Assembly (NCBI RefSeq): GCF_037890695.1
Contig: NZ_CP149571.1
Coordinates: 3,440,001 to 3,504,000, forward strand
Length of the DNA: 64,000 bases
Reading direction: 5' to 3'
Source of the DNA: Aeromonas jandaei
GTDB taxonomy: Bacteria; Pseudomonadota; Gammaproteobacteria; Enterobacterales; Aeromonadaceae
Below, piece by piece: positions 33,257 through 40,952 of this stretch. Each line of letters opens with the position of its first letter. Position 1 is the first letter of the stretch. A model generated the notes under the pieces. It saw only the letters and a program-made list of their open reading frames with translations. It was not told where the DNA came from and made no database searches. Position numbers and translations under genes: made by a program.

Positions 33257-33446
33257 CATCTGGTCATGATGAAAACTGCCTCTGCCAAGCAGGTTCCACA
33301 TGACAAGATCATTGCTGTTCCATCATGCCGACTATCGTAATAACCTCATGACACTGCCGCACATTATTCAGGCTATCGCGCATCATCCAACCCATTACCG
33401 TAACCTCATCAACGCTCATCGTTTGAACTGACAATAGGAACATGGA

Positions 33447-35999
33447 ATGTGGCGTCATCTCATTAAATGGCTAGGCCCGCTCTGCAGCTTGCTGCTGCTG
33501 GGCGCAGCACTGACCGTACTCTATCATCTGACCCATTCATGGCACTGGCACGATATTCGTATCGCCATCTGGTCACAACCGCTGCCCACTCTGGCTGGCG
33601 CCCTGCTGCTGACCCTGCTCAGTTATGGCCTGCTCTGCGGCTATGACATGCTGGCGCTGCACGCGCTGGGCAAACGGCTCCCCTGGCAGCAGGTGGGTGT
33701 TACCTCCTTTATCGCCTACACCTTCTCCAACACCCTGGGCTTCGCCCTGCTGACGGGTGCCTCGGTGCGCTACCGGATCTACTCCGCCCTCGGGCTGGCG
33801 ACCGGCGAGGTGGCACGGGTGGTACTCTTCTGCTCCATCACCTTCTTCCTCGGGCTGCTCGGCTGGGGCGGCAGTGCCTTGCTGTTCGGCAGCACGGCGG
33901 CCCAGCTGCTACCCGACTGGCCAAGCTGGATATACAGCCTGCTCCATCTGGCCGGCGCCGGCGCCCTGCTCTTGGTGCTGTGCTATCTGCTCTGGCCCCG
34001 TCCCAGCTTCTCCTGGCGCGAACACAGCCTGATCCTGCCCGGGATAAAGGTACGCCTGCTGCAGCTGCTGGTCGCACTGGCGGACTGGATGGCCGCCGCC
34101 GCCGTGCTGTTTGTGCTGTTACCCGCCGATAGTGTCCCCTACCCCGTGCTGCTCAGTGCCTTCGTGCTGGCCAGCTTCCTCGGGGTGCTGGCCCACGTGC
34201 CGGGCGGGATCGGGGTGTTCGAAGCGAGCATGAGCCTGCTGCTGGCCCACTACCTGCCGGCCGACAAGCTGCTCGCCTCGCTGCTGCTCTACCGCTGTAT
34301 CTATTACGTGCTGCCTTTCCTCTGCGCCCTGCTGCTCTTTACCAGTCAGGAGATGTTGCAACAGAAGGCTCGCTGGCAGCGGTTGCAGGGGATCATGAGC
34401 GCCATTCAGGAGTTTCTGCCAGCCCTTATCAGCGTCGGTACCTTCGCCGCCGGCAGCCTGCTGCTCTGCTCGGGCATGATCCCGACCATGCGCAGCCACA
34501 TCGAGGTGTGGCTGCAGGTGCTGCCGCTCCACCTGCTGGAGCTCTCCCACGTGCTCGGCAGCGTGAGCGGTATCCTCCTGATCCTGCTGGCGCGCAGCCT
34601 CTATCGCCGTCACGACGCCGCGTTTCGCATCACCCAGCTGCTGCTGGCACTGGGGATCGCCTTCTCCCTGCTCAAGGGGGGTGACTGGGAGTCAGCCCTG
34701 CTGCTCGGCAGCTTCCTGCTCATCATGACCCCCTGCCGCTCTCTCTTCTATCGCAAGGGGTCGCTGCTCTATCCCCAGTACACCCCGGGCTGGCTCATTT
34801 CAGTCGGCGCCGTGCTGCTGGGAGCCCTGTGGCTGCTGCTCTTCTCCTACCGTCAGGTGGAGTATGACCACGCCCTCTGGTTCCACTTCTCGCCCCACGG
34901 CGGGGCTGCCCGCGGCCTGCGCGCCATGGGGAGCGTGGTGGCCGTGCTGGCCGTTGCCGGGGTTGCCCAGCTGCTTGCACCGCTGCGCGTAGTCGGTGAA
35001 AAGCCGGACAAGGAGACGCTGGCGCGCGCCCACGAGCTGGTGGTGCGCGAAGGGGGGATCCACGGCTATCTGGCCCAGTTGCAGGACAAGTCCCTGCTGT
35101 TCCACCCCGCCGGCGACGCCTTCCTGATGTATGGCATCGAGGGCAACAGCTGGATTGTGATGGGGGATCCCGTCGGTCGCCCCGAGCAGATCGAAGAGCT
35201 GCTCTGGCAATTTCGCGAGCGGTGCGATGAGCACGACGCCAATCCGGTCTTTTATCAGGTCTCGGCCCGTTATCTGCCGCTCTATCTGGAGTTGGGGCTG
35301 ATCCCCTTCAAGCTTGGTGAAGAGGCGATGGTCGATCTGGCTACCTTCGATCTGGCGGGCAGCCGGCTGCGCAACCTGCGTCAGAGCCACGCCAAGGGCA
35401 AACGGGAAGGGTTGACCTTCGAGGTGGTCGAGGCAAGCGCCATAGCCCCCCTGCTGCCCAGATTGCAGACCGTCTCCGATACCTGGCTGCAGAGCAAGAT
35501 GGGCAAGGAGAAGGGCTTCTCGGTCGGCCGCTTCGAGCCTGACTACCTGACCTTGAGCCCGGCTGCGCTGGTCTGGCACGAGGGGCAGATCGTCGGCTTT
35601 GCCAACCTCTGGGTGAGCGATAACAAGGAGATGCTCTCCATCGATCTGATGCGCTACAGCCTGGATACCGGCACCGCCCCCATAATGGATTTTCTCTTTG
35701 TCGAGCTGCTGCTGTGGGGCAAGGCGCAAGGGTACACCAGCTTCAATCTGGGGATGGCCCCCATGTCCGGCTTCAACGATCACCCGCTCAACAGCTACTG
35801 GGCCCGTCTTGGCAATACCCTGTTTGTGCGTGGCAGCCGTTTTTACAACTTTCAGGGGCTCAGACGCTACAAGGAGAAATTTTCGCCCCGCTGGGAACCC
35901 CGCTACCTGCTCTGCAGCAGCAAGCTGGTACTGCCCAGAACCCTGACTCACCTGATCACCCTGATTAGCCGCGGCCCGCTGGGGCTGATCAAGAAATAG
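33447..35999 (+). CDS. mprF: Bifunctional lysylphosphatidylglycerol flippase/synthetase MprF
   Basis: Makes lysyl-phosphatidylglycerol from PG and Lys-tRNA and flips it outward, lowering the negative surface charge that attracts cationic peptides. 850 residues. About 13 membrane helices fill residues 5-510; the flippase part includes AYTFSNTLGFALLTGASVRYR and LAHVPGGIGVFE. The cytosolic GNAT-like synthase domain (about 515-850) has GDPVGRPEQIEELLWQF, LRQSHAKGKREG and NLGMAPMSG. Aminoacyl specificity (Lys or Ala) cannot be read securely. It is followed 11 bp later by the AcvB/VirJ-type gene. Confidence 0.94.
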   Translation: MWRHLIKWLGPLCSLLLLGAALTVLYHLTHSWHWHDIRIAIWSQPLPTLAGALLLTLLSYGLLCGYDMLALHALGKRLPWQQVGVTSFIAYTFSNTLGFALLTGASVRYRIYSALGLATGEVARVVLFCSITFFLGLLGWGGSALLFGSTAAQLLPDWPSWIYSLLHLAGAGALLLVLCYLLWPRPSFSWREHSLILPGIKVRLLQLLVALADWMAAAAVLFVLLPADSVPYPVLLSAFVLASFLGVLAHVPGGIGVFEASMSLLLAHYLPADKLLASLLLYRCIYYVLPFLCALLLFTSQEMLQQKARWQRLQGIMSAIQEFLPALISVGTFAAGSLLLCSGMIPTMRSHIEVWLQVLPLHLLELSHVLGSVSGILLILLARSLYRRHDAAFRITQLLLALGIAFSLLKGGDWESALLLGSFLLIMTPCRSLFYRKGSLLYPQYTPGWLISVGAVLLGALWLLLFSYRQVEYDHALWFHFSPHGGAARGLRAMGSVVAVLAVAGVAQLLAPLRVVGEKPDKETLARAHELVVREGGIHGYLAQLQDKSLLFHPAGDAFLMYGIEGNSWIVMGDPVGRPEQIEELLWQFRERCDEHDANPVFYQVSARYLPLYLELGLIPFKLGEEAMVDLATFDLAGSRLRNLRQSHAKGKREGLTFEVVEASAIAPLLPRLQTVSDTWLQSKMGKEKGFSVGRFEPDYLTLSPAALVWHEGQIVGFANLWVSDNKEMLSIDLMRYSLDTGTAPIMDFLFVELLLWGKAQGYTSFNLGMAPMSGFNDHPLNSYWARLGNTLFVRGSRFYNFQGLRRYKEKFSPRWEPRYLLCSSKLVLPRTLTHLITLISRGPLGLIKK

Positions 36000-36010
36000 G
36001 AGCATGGCCA

Positions 36011-36715
36011 ATGAGAGCCTTGATATTGCTGTTACTCAGTCTCGTACTGCCCGTTTCATCTTTTGCGGCGCACGCCGCCCCGGTCAAGGATGACCTGAGC
36101 CTGATTGAGCTGCCGGTCAAGCAGCCATCCGACGCCCCCATGGTGATCTTTCTCAGCGGCGATGGTGGCTGGGCGGCCCTCGACAAGGGGTTGAGCGCCC
36201 AGTTTCAGCTGCACGGCATGCCGGTCGTGGGCTGGAGCTCCCTGACCTACTACTGGAAGAAGAAAACCCCGGAGCAGGTGACCGCCGATCTGGAGCGGAT
36301 CCTCGATGATTATCAGGCGCGCTGGCAGCGCCCCCGCTGGCTGCTGGTCGGCTTTTCGTTTGGTGCCGAGATTGTCCCCTTCGTCATCAACCGGTTGCCG
36401 GAGCACTATCGTCAGGGGCTGGTCGGGGCCGTAATGCTCTCCCCCTCCACCAGCTCGGACTTCGAGATCCACGTCAGCGACATGCTGACCCACAAGGCGC
36501 GCAGCTATCCGACCGAGCCGCAGGTGAAAACCATCCGGGATCTGCCGATGGTCTGCCTGCAAGGTGCCGATGACGATGACGACGACCGCCTCTGCCCCCG
36601 TCTCAACCAACCCAACGTCACCACCGTCACTCTGCCGGGCGGCCACCACTTTGAGGATGATTACCCGGTGCTCTATCAGGCCATCACCAAGCACATGACC
36701 CTCACCACACCCTGA
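36011..36715 (+). CDS. AcvB/VirJ family periplasmic serine hydrolase
   Basis: 234 residues with a signal peptide (MRALILLLLSLVLPVSSFA). The alpha/beta-hydrolase domain has the nucleophile elbow VGFSFGAE near residue 116, oxyanion-side LSGDGGWAALDKG near residue 48, and a catalytic His in LPGGHHFEDDY near residue 215. AcvB of Agrobacterium hydrolyses lysyl-phosphatidylglycerol in the periplasm and is encoded with the synthase lpiA. The 11-bp gap after mprF indicates the same synthase-hydrolase pairing. Activity here is inferred from family and context. Confidence 0.85.
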   Translation: MRALILLLLSLVLPVSSFAAHAAPVKDDLSLIELPVKQPSDAPMVIFLSGDGGWAALDKGLSAQFQLHGMPVVGWSSLTYYWKKKTPEQVTADLERILDDYQARWQRPRWLLVGFSFGAEIVPFVINRLPEHYRQGLVGAVMLSPSTSSDFEIHVSDMLTHKARSYPTEPQVKTIRDLPMVCLQGADDDDDDRLCPRLNQPNVTTVTLPGGHHFEDDYPVLYQAITKHMTLTTP

Positions 36716-36730
36716 GCGGCGATGAAAACA

Positions 36731-36758
36731 GAGAGGGCGACCACAGGGTCGCCCTCTC
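36731..36758. terminator. Terminator after the mprF operon
   Basis: Twelve-base arms GAGAGGGCGACC and GGTCGCCCTCTC around ACAG, followed by TTTTTG. It lies between the convergent hydrolase gene and dgkA. Confidence 0.85.
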
Positions 36759-36792
36759 TTTTTGTATTCGGGCTCTCGTCAACTACGGCTGA

Positions 36793-37173
36793 TCACCACC
36801 AGCCCAGCAGATTGCGGCCGGTCAGCGCCCCCCACACCAACACGTTGAGCGCCAGCGCGATAAAGACGGCGGCAGAGCCCATGTCCTTGGCCCGACCGGA
36901 GAGCTCGTGATGTTCGGAGCCAATTCTGTCTACCACCGCCTCGACGGCGGAGTTGAGGATCTCCACGATCACCACCAGCCAGCTGATGACCATCAGCAGC
37001 AGGATCTGGGTCAGCCCATCCCCCACCAGAAAGGCCAGCGGCATCAGCAATATGATCAGCAGCAGCTCCTGACGAAAGGCAGCCTCATGCAGCCAGGCGG
37101 ACGAAAGCCCCTTCATGCTGTAACGGGTGGCATGGATAATCCGGGTGATCCCTGTAGCGCCAGGTTTGGCCAT
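36793..37173 (-). CDS. dgkA: Diacylglycerol kinase
   Basis: Small trimeric membrane enzyme that phosphorylates diacylglycerol to phosphatidate. 126 residues with three membrane helices and the signature EILNSAVEAVVDRIG near residue 69. The start at 37173 follows GAGGAAGCGAAA; the frame runs upstream to 37221 without similarity. It lies downstream of eptA in the same direction. EptA releases diacylglycerol from phosphatidylethanolamine, which DgkA can recycle. The eptA terminator between them suggests dgkA also has its own promoter. Confidence 0.95.
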   Translation of the reverse strand: MAKPGATGITRIIHATRYSMKGLSSAWLHEAAFRQELLLIILLMPLAFLVGDGLTQILLLMVISWLVVIVEILNSAVEAVVDRIGSEHHELSGRAKDMGSAAVFIALALNVLVWGALTGRNLLGWW

Positions 37174-37276
37174 TTTCGCTTCCTCTTTTGATGGCAATCG
37201 GCTCCATTTCGTACATAGCATCTAAACAAATGAAGCGAGTCATACATTAAAACTGAACAATTTCGGGGATAAAAAA

Positions 37277-37294
37277 GGGGCGCAGTGGCGCCCC
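37277..37294 (-). terminator. Terminator of eptA
   Basis: GGGGCGC-AGTG-GCGCCCC stem-loop with six A residues at 37271-37276, giving a T tract on the minus strand, 16 bp after the eptA stop. Some read-through into dgkA is possible. Confidence 0.8.
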
Positions 37295-37309
37295 GAGTCG
37301 GCCCTCACC

Positions 37310-38926
37310 TTACTGCACGGTGCGGCATTGGCTGAAAATATCGAGCCGCTTGTCGTACACCGCCGTGCTGACATCCCAGATCCCGAGCACAGAGGAGAAG
37401 AGGTTGTCATGGGAGTAGCGATTGTCTGCCGCTTTTTGCTGCAGGCAGTCCAGATCCATCCCCTTCTCTTTGGCAAAGCCCGGCGACATCCAGACCTGCA
37501 TTGGCACCCGGGTCTGATCGTCAGGGGCAAACTTGTAGGGCGTGCCATGCAGGTAGAGCCCCATCGCCCCCAGCGACTCGCCGTGATCAGAGAGGTAGAT
37601 CAACGCCGTGTTGTACTTATCTTCATACTTTTTCAGCTTGGTGATCAGCTCGGCAATCACGTAATCGGTGTAGCGGATGGTGTTGTCATAGGTGTTGACC
37701 AGCTCTTCATCGCTGCAGTTCTCGATGTCGCTGCGCGGGCAGTCCGGCACGAACTGGCGATGGTTATCCGGATAGCGTTTGTAGTAGGTCGGACCGTGGC
37801 TGCCGATCAGATGGAAACCGACCAGCTTGTCGCCCTTCATCTGCGCCACCTCGTCGTCGAGGTTCTGCAGCACGACCTCGTCATAGCAGGTGTTCTTGTC
37901 GCAGAACTGCGGGTGATCTTTTGGCTTGATCTCGATGTTGGGCACCCGATCGCACACCCCTTTGCAGCCGCCATCGTTCTCCTTCCAGAAGATGGAGACC
38001 CCGCTTCTTTGCAGCACATCGAGCAGACCTTCGCTATTGCGGGCCCGGTTGTCATCAAACTCCTTGCGCCCCATGTTGGAGAACATGCAGGGCACCGACA
38101 CCGCTGTGGCCGTGCCGCAAGAGCGCACGTCCTTGAAGGAGATCACGCCCCCGGCTTGGCTGGTAAAGGGGTTGGTCTCTTTCTCATAGCCGTTCATCGA
38201 GAAGTTCTTGCCGCGGGCTGTCTCCCCCACCACCAGGAACATCAGGGTCGGTTTATCCTCTTTCACGACTCGCTTGGCATCATCACCCAGGGTGGTGAAC
38301 GGAATGGGCTCGGCGACGTAACGTTTGTAGAGATACTTGGTGGTACTGTAGACAAAGTTGGCCGGCACTATCTCGCGATTGAGCGTCTGGTTGTTGCGCC
38401 CGACCGAGACGTAATCCTGATAGTAAAACGCCGCTATGATGCCCACGACAGCCAGGGATGCTGCCATGGAGAGGGCGCGCTGAAACAGCCCCAGATACCA
38501 TTTTTTCGGGTACTCGATTTTGACAAAGAAGAGCAGCACGGCAGGCAATACACCGGCCAGTGCAACCCAAAGCACGATGGGCAGGCTGACATAGGAGTAG
38601 GCCTCGCTCTGGTTGGTCTCGAAGATGTTCTGGATCATCTCCTGATCGAACATGACCCGATACTTCAGCATGGTGTAACTGACGATGGCGCCAGTCACAA
38701 AGAGAAACGCAAAGAAGGGTTTCAGCAGATAGCGTAGGGAGAAGGGCATGAAGACGAAGTTGAGCGCCGCCACCAGCAGCACCGGGATCGATATGGCAAA
38801 CCCGATCTTGAAGTGCTCCAGATTGCTGAGGATATCGTAGAAGTGAAGCAACACGGGCCAGTTAAGCAGGAAGGCAAATATCAGTGCCAACAGGAAAATA
38901 AAGGGTACAACTCTGATTTTTACCAC
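37310..38926 (-). CDS. eptA: Lipid A phosphoethanolamine transferase, MCR-3-like
   Basis: Transfers phosphoethanolamine from phosphatidylethanolamine to lipid A, lowering affinity for polymyxins. 538 residues. Five N-terminal membrane helices (about 5-170) precede a periplasmic sulfatase-fold domain. Zinc and nucleophile residues are present: Glu235 in VVGETARGK, Thr274 in SCGTATAVSVPC, His in GSHGPTYYKRYP and Asp-His in LSDHGESLG, plus many paired cysteines. By eye, long stretches match MCR-3 (QDYVSVGRNN, SMNGYEKETNPF). It sits next to dgkA, the same neighbour that accompanies mobile mcr-3. Two PmrA-box-like sites lie upstream. Confidence 0.93.
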   Translation of the reverse strand: MVKIRVVPFIFLLALIFAFLLNWPVLLHFYDILSNLEHFKIGFAISIPVLLVAALNFVFMPFSLRYLLKPFFAFLFVTGAIVSYTMLKYRVMFDQEMIQNIFETNQSEAYSYVSLPIVLWVALAGVLPAVLLFFVKIEYPKKWYLGLFQRALSMAASLAVVGIIAAFYYQDYVSVGRNNQTLNREIVPANFVYSTTKYLYKRYVAEPIPFTTLGDDAKRVVKEDKPTLMFLVVGETARGKNFSMNGYEKETNPFTSQAGGVISFKDVRSCGTATAVSVPCMFSNMGRKEFDDNRARNSEGLLDVLQRSGVSIFWKENDGGCKGVCDRVPNIEIKPKDHPQFCDKNTCYDEVVLQNLDDEVAQMKGDKLVGFHLIGSHGPTYYKRYPDNHRQFVPDCPRSDIENCSDEELVNTYDNTIRYTDYVIAELITKLKKYEDKYNTALIYLSDHGESLGAMGLYLHGTPYKFAPDDQTRVPMQVWMSPGFAKEKGMDLDCLQQKAADNRYSHDNLFSSVLGIWDVSTAVYDKRLDIFSQCRTVQ

Positions 38927-39003
38927 TGAAACTGACCTCTTGAATCAAATGCCGGAAAATTGAACGCAGCCTGAACCAAGGCTGCATCGGGATATTAACA
39001 GAG

Positions 39004-39027
39004 CTAGTTGAGAACTCTCTCAACTAG
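39004..39027. repeat. Perfect inverted repeat in the eptA leader region
   Basis: CTAGTTGAGA and TCTCAACTAG around ACTC, about 80 bp upstream of the eptA start. It could be an operator dyad or an RNA hairpin in the eptA 5' untranslated region; no factor is assigned. Confidence 0.6.
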
Positions 39028-39096
39028 TCAGTAACACCTTGTTACAATGTGAGCTTTATCAACTATTGAATTGCTGGCGGACAATAAAACTTGAAC

Positions 39097-39113
39097 CTTA
39101 AGGAATAATTAAG
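39097..39113 (-). promoter_or_regulatory. PmrA-box-like site facing eptA
   Basis: On the minus strand this reads CTTAAT-TATTC-CTTAAG, two PmrA half-sites with the required 5-bp spacing. It lies 170 bp upstream of the eptA start, so a long leader or an additional promoter element is implied. PmrA control of eptA is established in enteric bacteria; here it is inferred. Confidence 0.65.
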
Positions 39114-39181
39114 AGCCCGCTGATACCCGCAAAGTTTGCATCTGGTCAAAAATGATCTTTTCTTGCCATCCCCTCTGTAAC

Positions 39182-39198
39182 CTTAAGCCTCTCTTAAG
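39182..39198 (+). promoter_or_regulatory. PmrA-box-like site facing the COG4705-type gene
   Basis: CTTAAG-CCTCT-CTTAAG is a perfect direct repeat of the PmrA-type half-site with 5-bp spacing, 58 bp upstream of the membrane protein start, as expected for an activator overlapping a promoter. Confidence 0.7.
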
Positions 39199-39255
39199 AA
39201 ATCCCCGACATGCTCATTGCTGACGGCTCTTCGTCAAACCACAGGATGGTGCATT

Positions 39256-40032
39256 ATGCATAACAGCGTCGCTCACTCAGTCAGCAAGGTGCCGGAGATC
39301 ACTCTGGCATTCTGGTTCACCAAAATATTGGCAACGACCCTGGGAGAAACCGGAGGAGATGCGGTATCCATGTCGATGGATCTCGGCTATCTGGTCAGTA
39401 CCGGCATCTTTGCCGTTATCTTCTTTATTGCCGTCGGCGCCCAGATTTCTGCCAAGCGCTATAACCCGGCGCTCTACTGGACAACCATTATCGCCACCAC
39501 CACAGTGGGCACCACGTTGGCAGACTTTGCCGACCGTTCACTGGGGATGGGCTATGCAGGCGGGTCAACCCTGCTGTTCCTGCTGCTGATGGGATCTTTT
39601 CTGGTGTGGTACAAATTTCAGGGCAGCATAGCGACCAGTGACATCAGTTCATCCAGAACCGAGATGTTCTACTGGATCACCATCATGTTCTCCCAGACGC
39701 TGGGTACCGCGCTGGGTGACTGGGTGGCCGATGATGGTGGCTTTGGCTATACCGGCAGCATGGTGCTCTTTGGCGGTATCTTGCTGGCCATTGTCGCAAC
39801 CTACCTGCTGACCCGGGTCTCACGCACCCTGCTCTTCTGGGCGGCTTTCATCATCACTCGCCCGCTGGGGGCTGTGGTGGGGGATTTCCTCGACAAGCCG
39901 CTTGGCAAAGGGGGGCTGGAGCTTAACAGATACTCCGCCTCGGCAGCCTTATTGGCCGCCATTGCCCTGCTGGTCTATCTCTCCACCCTGAAAAAACGGA
40001 CAGTTATCCAGCAGGAGCTGGCTCCTGAGTAA
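39256..40032 (+). CDS. COG4705-type multi-pass membrane protein with internal repeats
   Basis: 258 residues from the ATG at 39256, with seven or eight membrane helices. A short motif recurs: TTLGETGGD, TTVGTTLADF, QTLGTALGDW and RPLGAVVGDF, about 50-70 residues apart, suggesting a duplicated four-unit channel or transporter fold with buried acidic residues. The family is uncharacterised but often travels with envelope-stress regulators. A PmrA-box-like site lies just upstream and eptA is divergent. Function unknown; export or import of a small cation or metabolite is speculation. Confidence 0.85.
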   Translation: MHNSVAHSVSKVPEITLAFWFTKILATTLGETGGDAVSMSMDLGYLVSTGIFAVIFFIAVGAQISAKRYNPALYWTTIIATTTVGTTLADFADRSLGMGYAGGSTLLFLLLMGSFLVWYKFQGSIATSDISSSRTEMFYWITIMFSQTLGTALGDWVADDGGFGYTGSMVLFGGILLAIVATYLLTRVSRTLLFWAAFIITRPLGAVVGDFLDKPLGKGGLELNRYSASAALLAAIALLVYLSTLKKRTVIQQELAPE

Positions 40033-40082
40033 GGCGACAGCCTTATAGCCAGAGGCCTACCGGTGAAAAAGCAGAAAAGCAA

Positions 40083-40110
40083 AAAGCCCTGACGTTTCCG
40101 TCAGGGCTTT
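40083..40110. terminator. Bidirectional terminator next to tRNA-Ser
   Basis: Twelve-base arms AAAGCCCTGACG and CGTCAGGGCTTT around TTTC. It serves the leftward tRNA-Ser and the rightward membrane protein gene. Confidence 0.88.
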
Positions 40111-40116
40111 GCAATG

Positions 40117-40204
40117 TGGCGGTGAGGGAGGGATTCGAACCCTCGATACGTTGCCGTATACACACTTTCCAGGCGTGCTCCTTCAGCCACTCGGACACCT
40201 CACC
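40117..40204 (-). tRNA. tRNA-Ser (GGA)
   Basis: 88 nt including encoded CCA, with the long variable arm of class II tRNAs. The anticodon loop CTGGAAA gives GGA, and the acceptor arm GGTGAGG pairs with CCTCACC. In E. coli the matching gene serW lies between clpA and infA; here it is elsewhere. Confidence 0.96.
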
Positions 40205-40276
40205 AAATTTTGGTCTGTTGTTTAACGTGTTCAGCCAACACGGTGTTCGCTGCGCCGTTGCGCTGGAACGGGGCGT

Positions 40277-40305
40277 AATTTAGGGGAAAGCCCCGCCCGC
40301 GTCAA
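40277..40305 (-). promoter_or_regulatory. Promoter of tRNA-Ser
   Basis: On the minus strand: -35 TTGACG (40305-40300), a 17-bp G+C-rich spacer and -10 TAAATT (40282-40277), followed by a G+C-rich discriminator ACGCCCCG. Transcription would start about 60 bp before the tRNA. Confidence 0.75.
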
Positions 40306-40338
40306 CGGCTTTTTTGGCAAAACAGATCGTTCGCGGAA

Positions 40339-40800
40339 TTAATGTACAGATTCCGGCGCAACCTGCATTTCAGGCAGGTTGAGGAAGCCCAAACGCTCGC
40401 ATTCGGAAACCACTTCATGGGTCGCGGCAATGGTGCTCTGCACAAACAGCAGGAACTGCTCGACACTCAGGCCCGCCTTGGTAAACACGGTGTGGCCAAT
40501 GACCAGACGCGGCAGGTTGTCGTCGATGATATCGAGGAATACCTTGAGCGAGGGGTACTGCATATTGAAGCGACCGAGTTCAGCCACCAGCGGCAACAGG
40601 GCCGAAGGACGCACTTCCAGCTCGGATGAGAACAGCAGACCTTCCTCTTCCACGAAGATCCGGCTCTCCTGAATGCCATCGACCGACTGCAAGGAGACAA
40701 TGTGGATACCATGGCACTGATCGCAAACGTAGTGCTCGATACGAGCCTGTTGCAACCAACGCATGATCATTTCGGAGCTGGGGATATTCATTATTTCCAC
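40339..40800 (-). CDS. YbjN domain protein
   Basis: About 153 residues; a start at MNIPSSEM (40791) is also possible. It matches E. coli YbjN in layout: YVCDQCHGIHI near residue 24, then FSSELEVRPSALLPLVAELGR and FLDIIDDNLPRLVIG. YbjN is a type III secretion chaperone-like fold that in E. coli acts as a multicopy suppressor and affects motility and stress responses. Its precise role is not known. Monocistronic. Confidence 0.85.
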   Translation of the reverse strand: MEIMNIPSSEMIMRWLQQARIEHYVCDQCHGIHIVSLQSVDGIQESRIFVEEEGLLFSSELEVRPSALLPLVAELGRFNMQYPSLKVFLDIIDDNLPRLVIGHTVFTKAGLSVEQFLLFVQSTIAATHEVVSECERLGFLNLPEMQVAPESVH

Positions 40801-40952
40801 GATAAGATTGGGATCGAGGGGCGCAGTCTAAACCAATTTTCCGGCAACCAAAAGCACGCCAGCCCAATAACCGCGCAGCTTGCTTCTTTTTGGCAAGCGC
40901 TATGCATATACTCAGCCCAATCCACGGCTACGCTTGCCCCACAGGGGGCCCC

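Noticed and set aside
33333..33413. A repeated CGTAA..CCTCAT word upstream of mprF as an operator
   Set aside because: The two copies differ in spacing and are separated by about 60 bp; no known regulator matches and two copies are too few to claim a motif.
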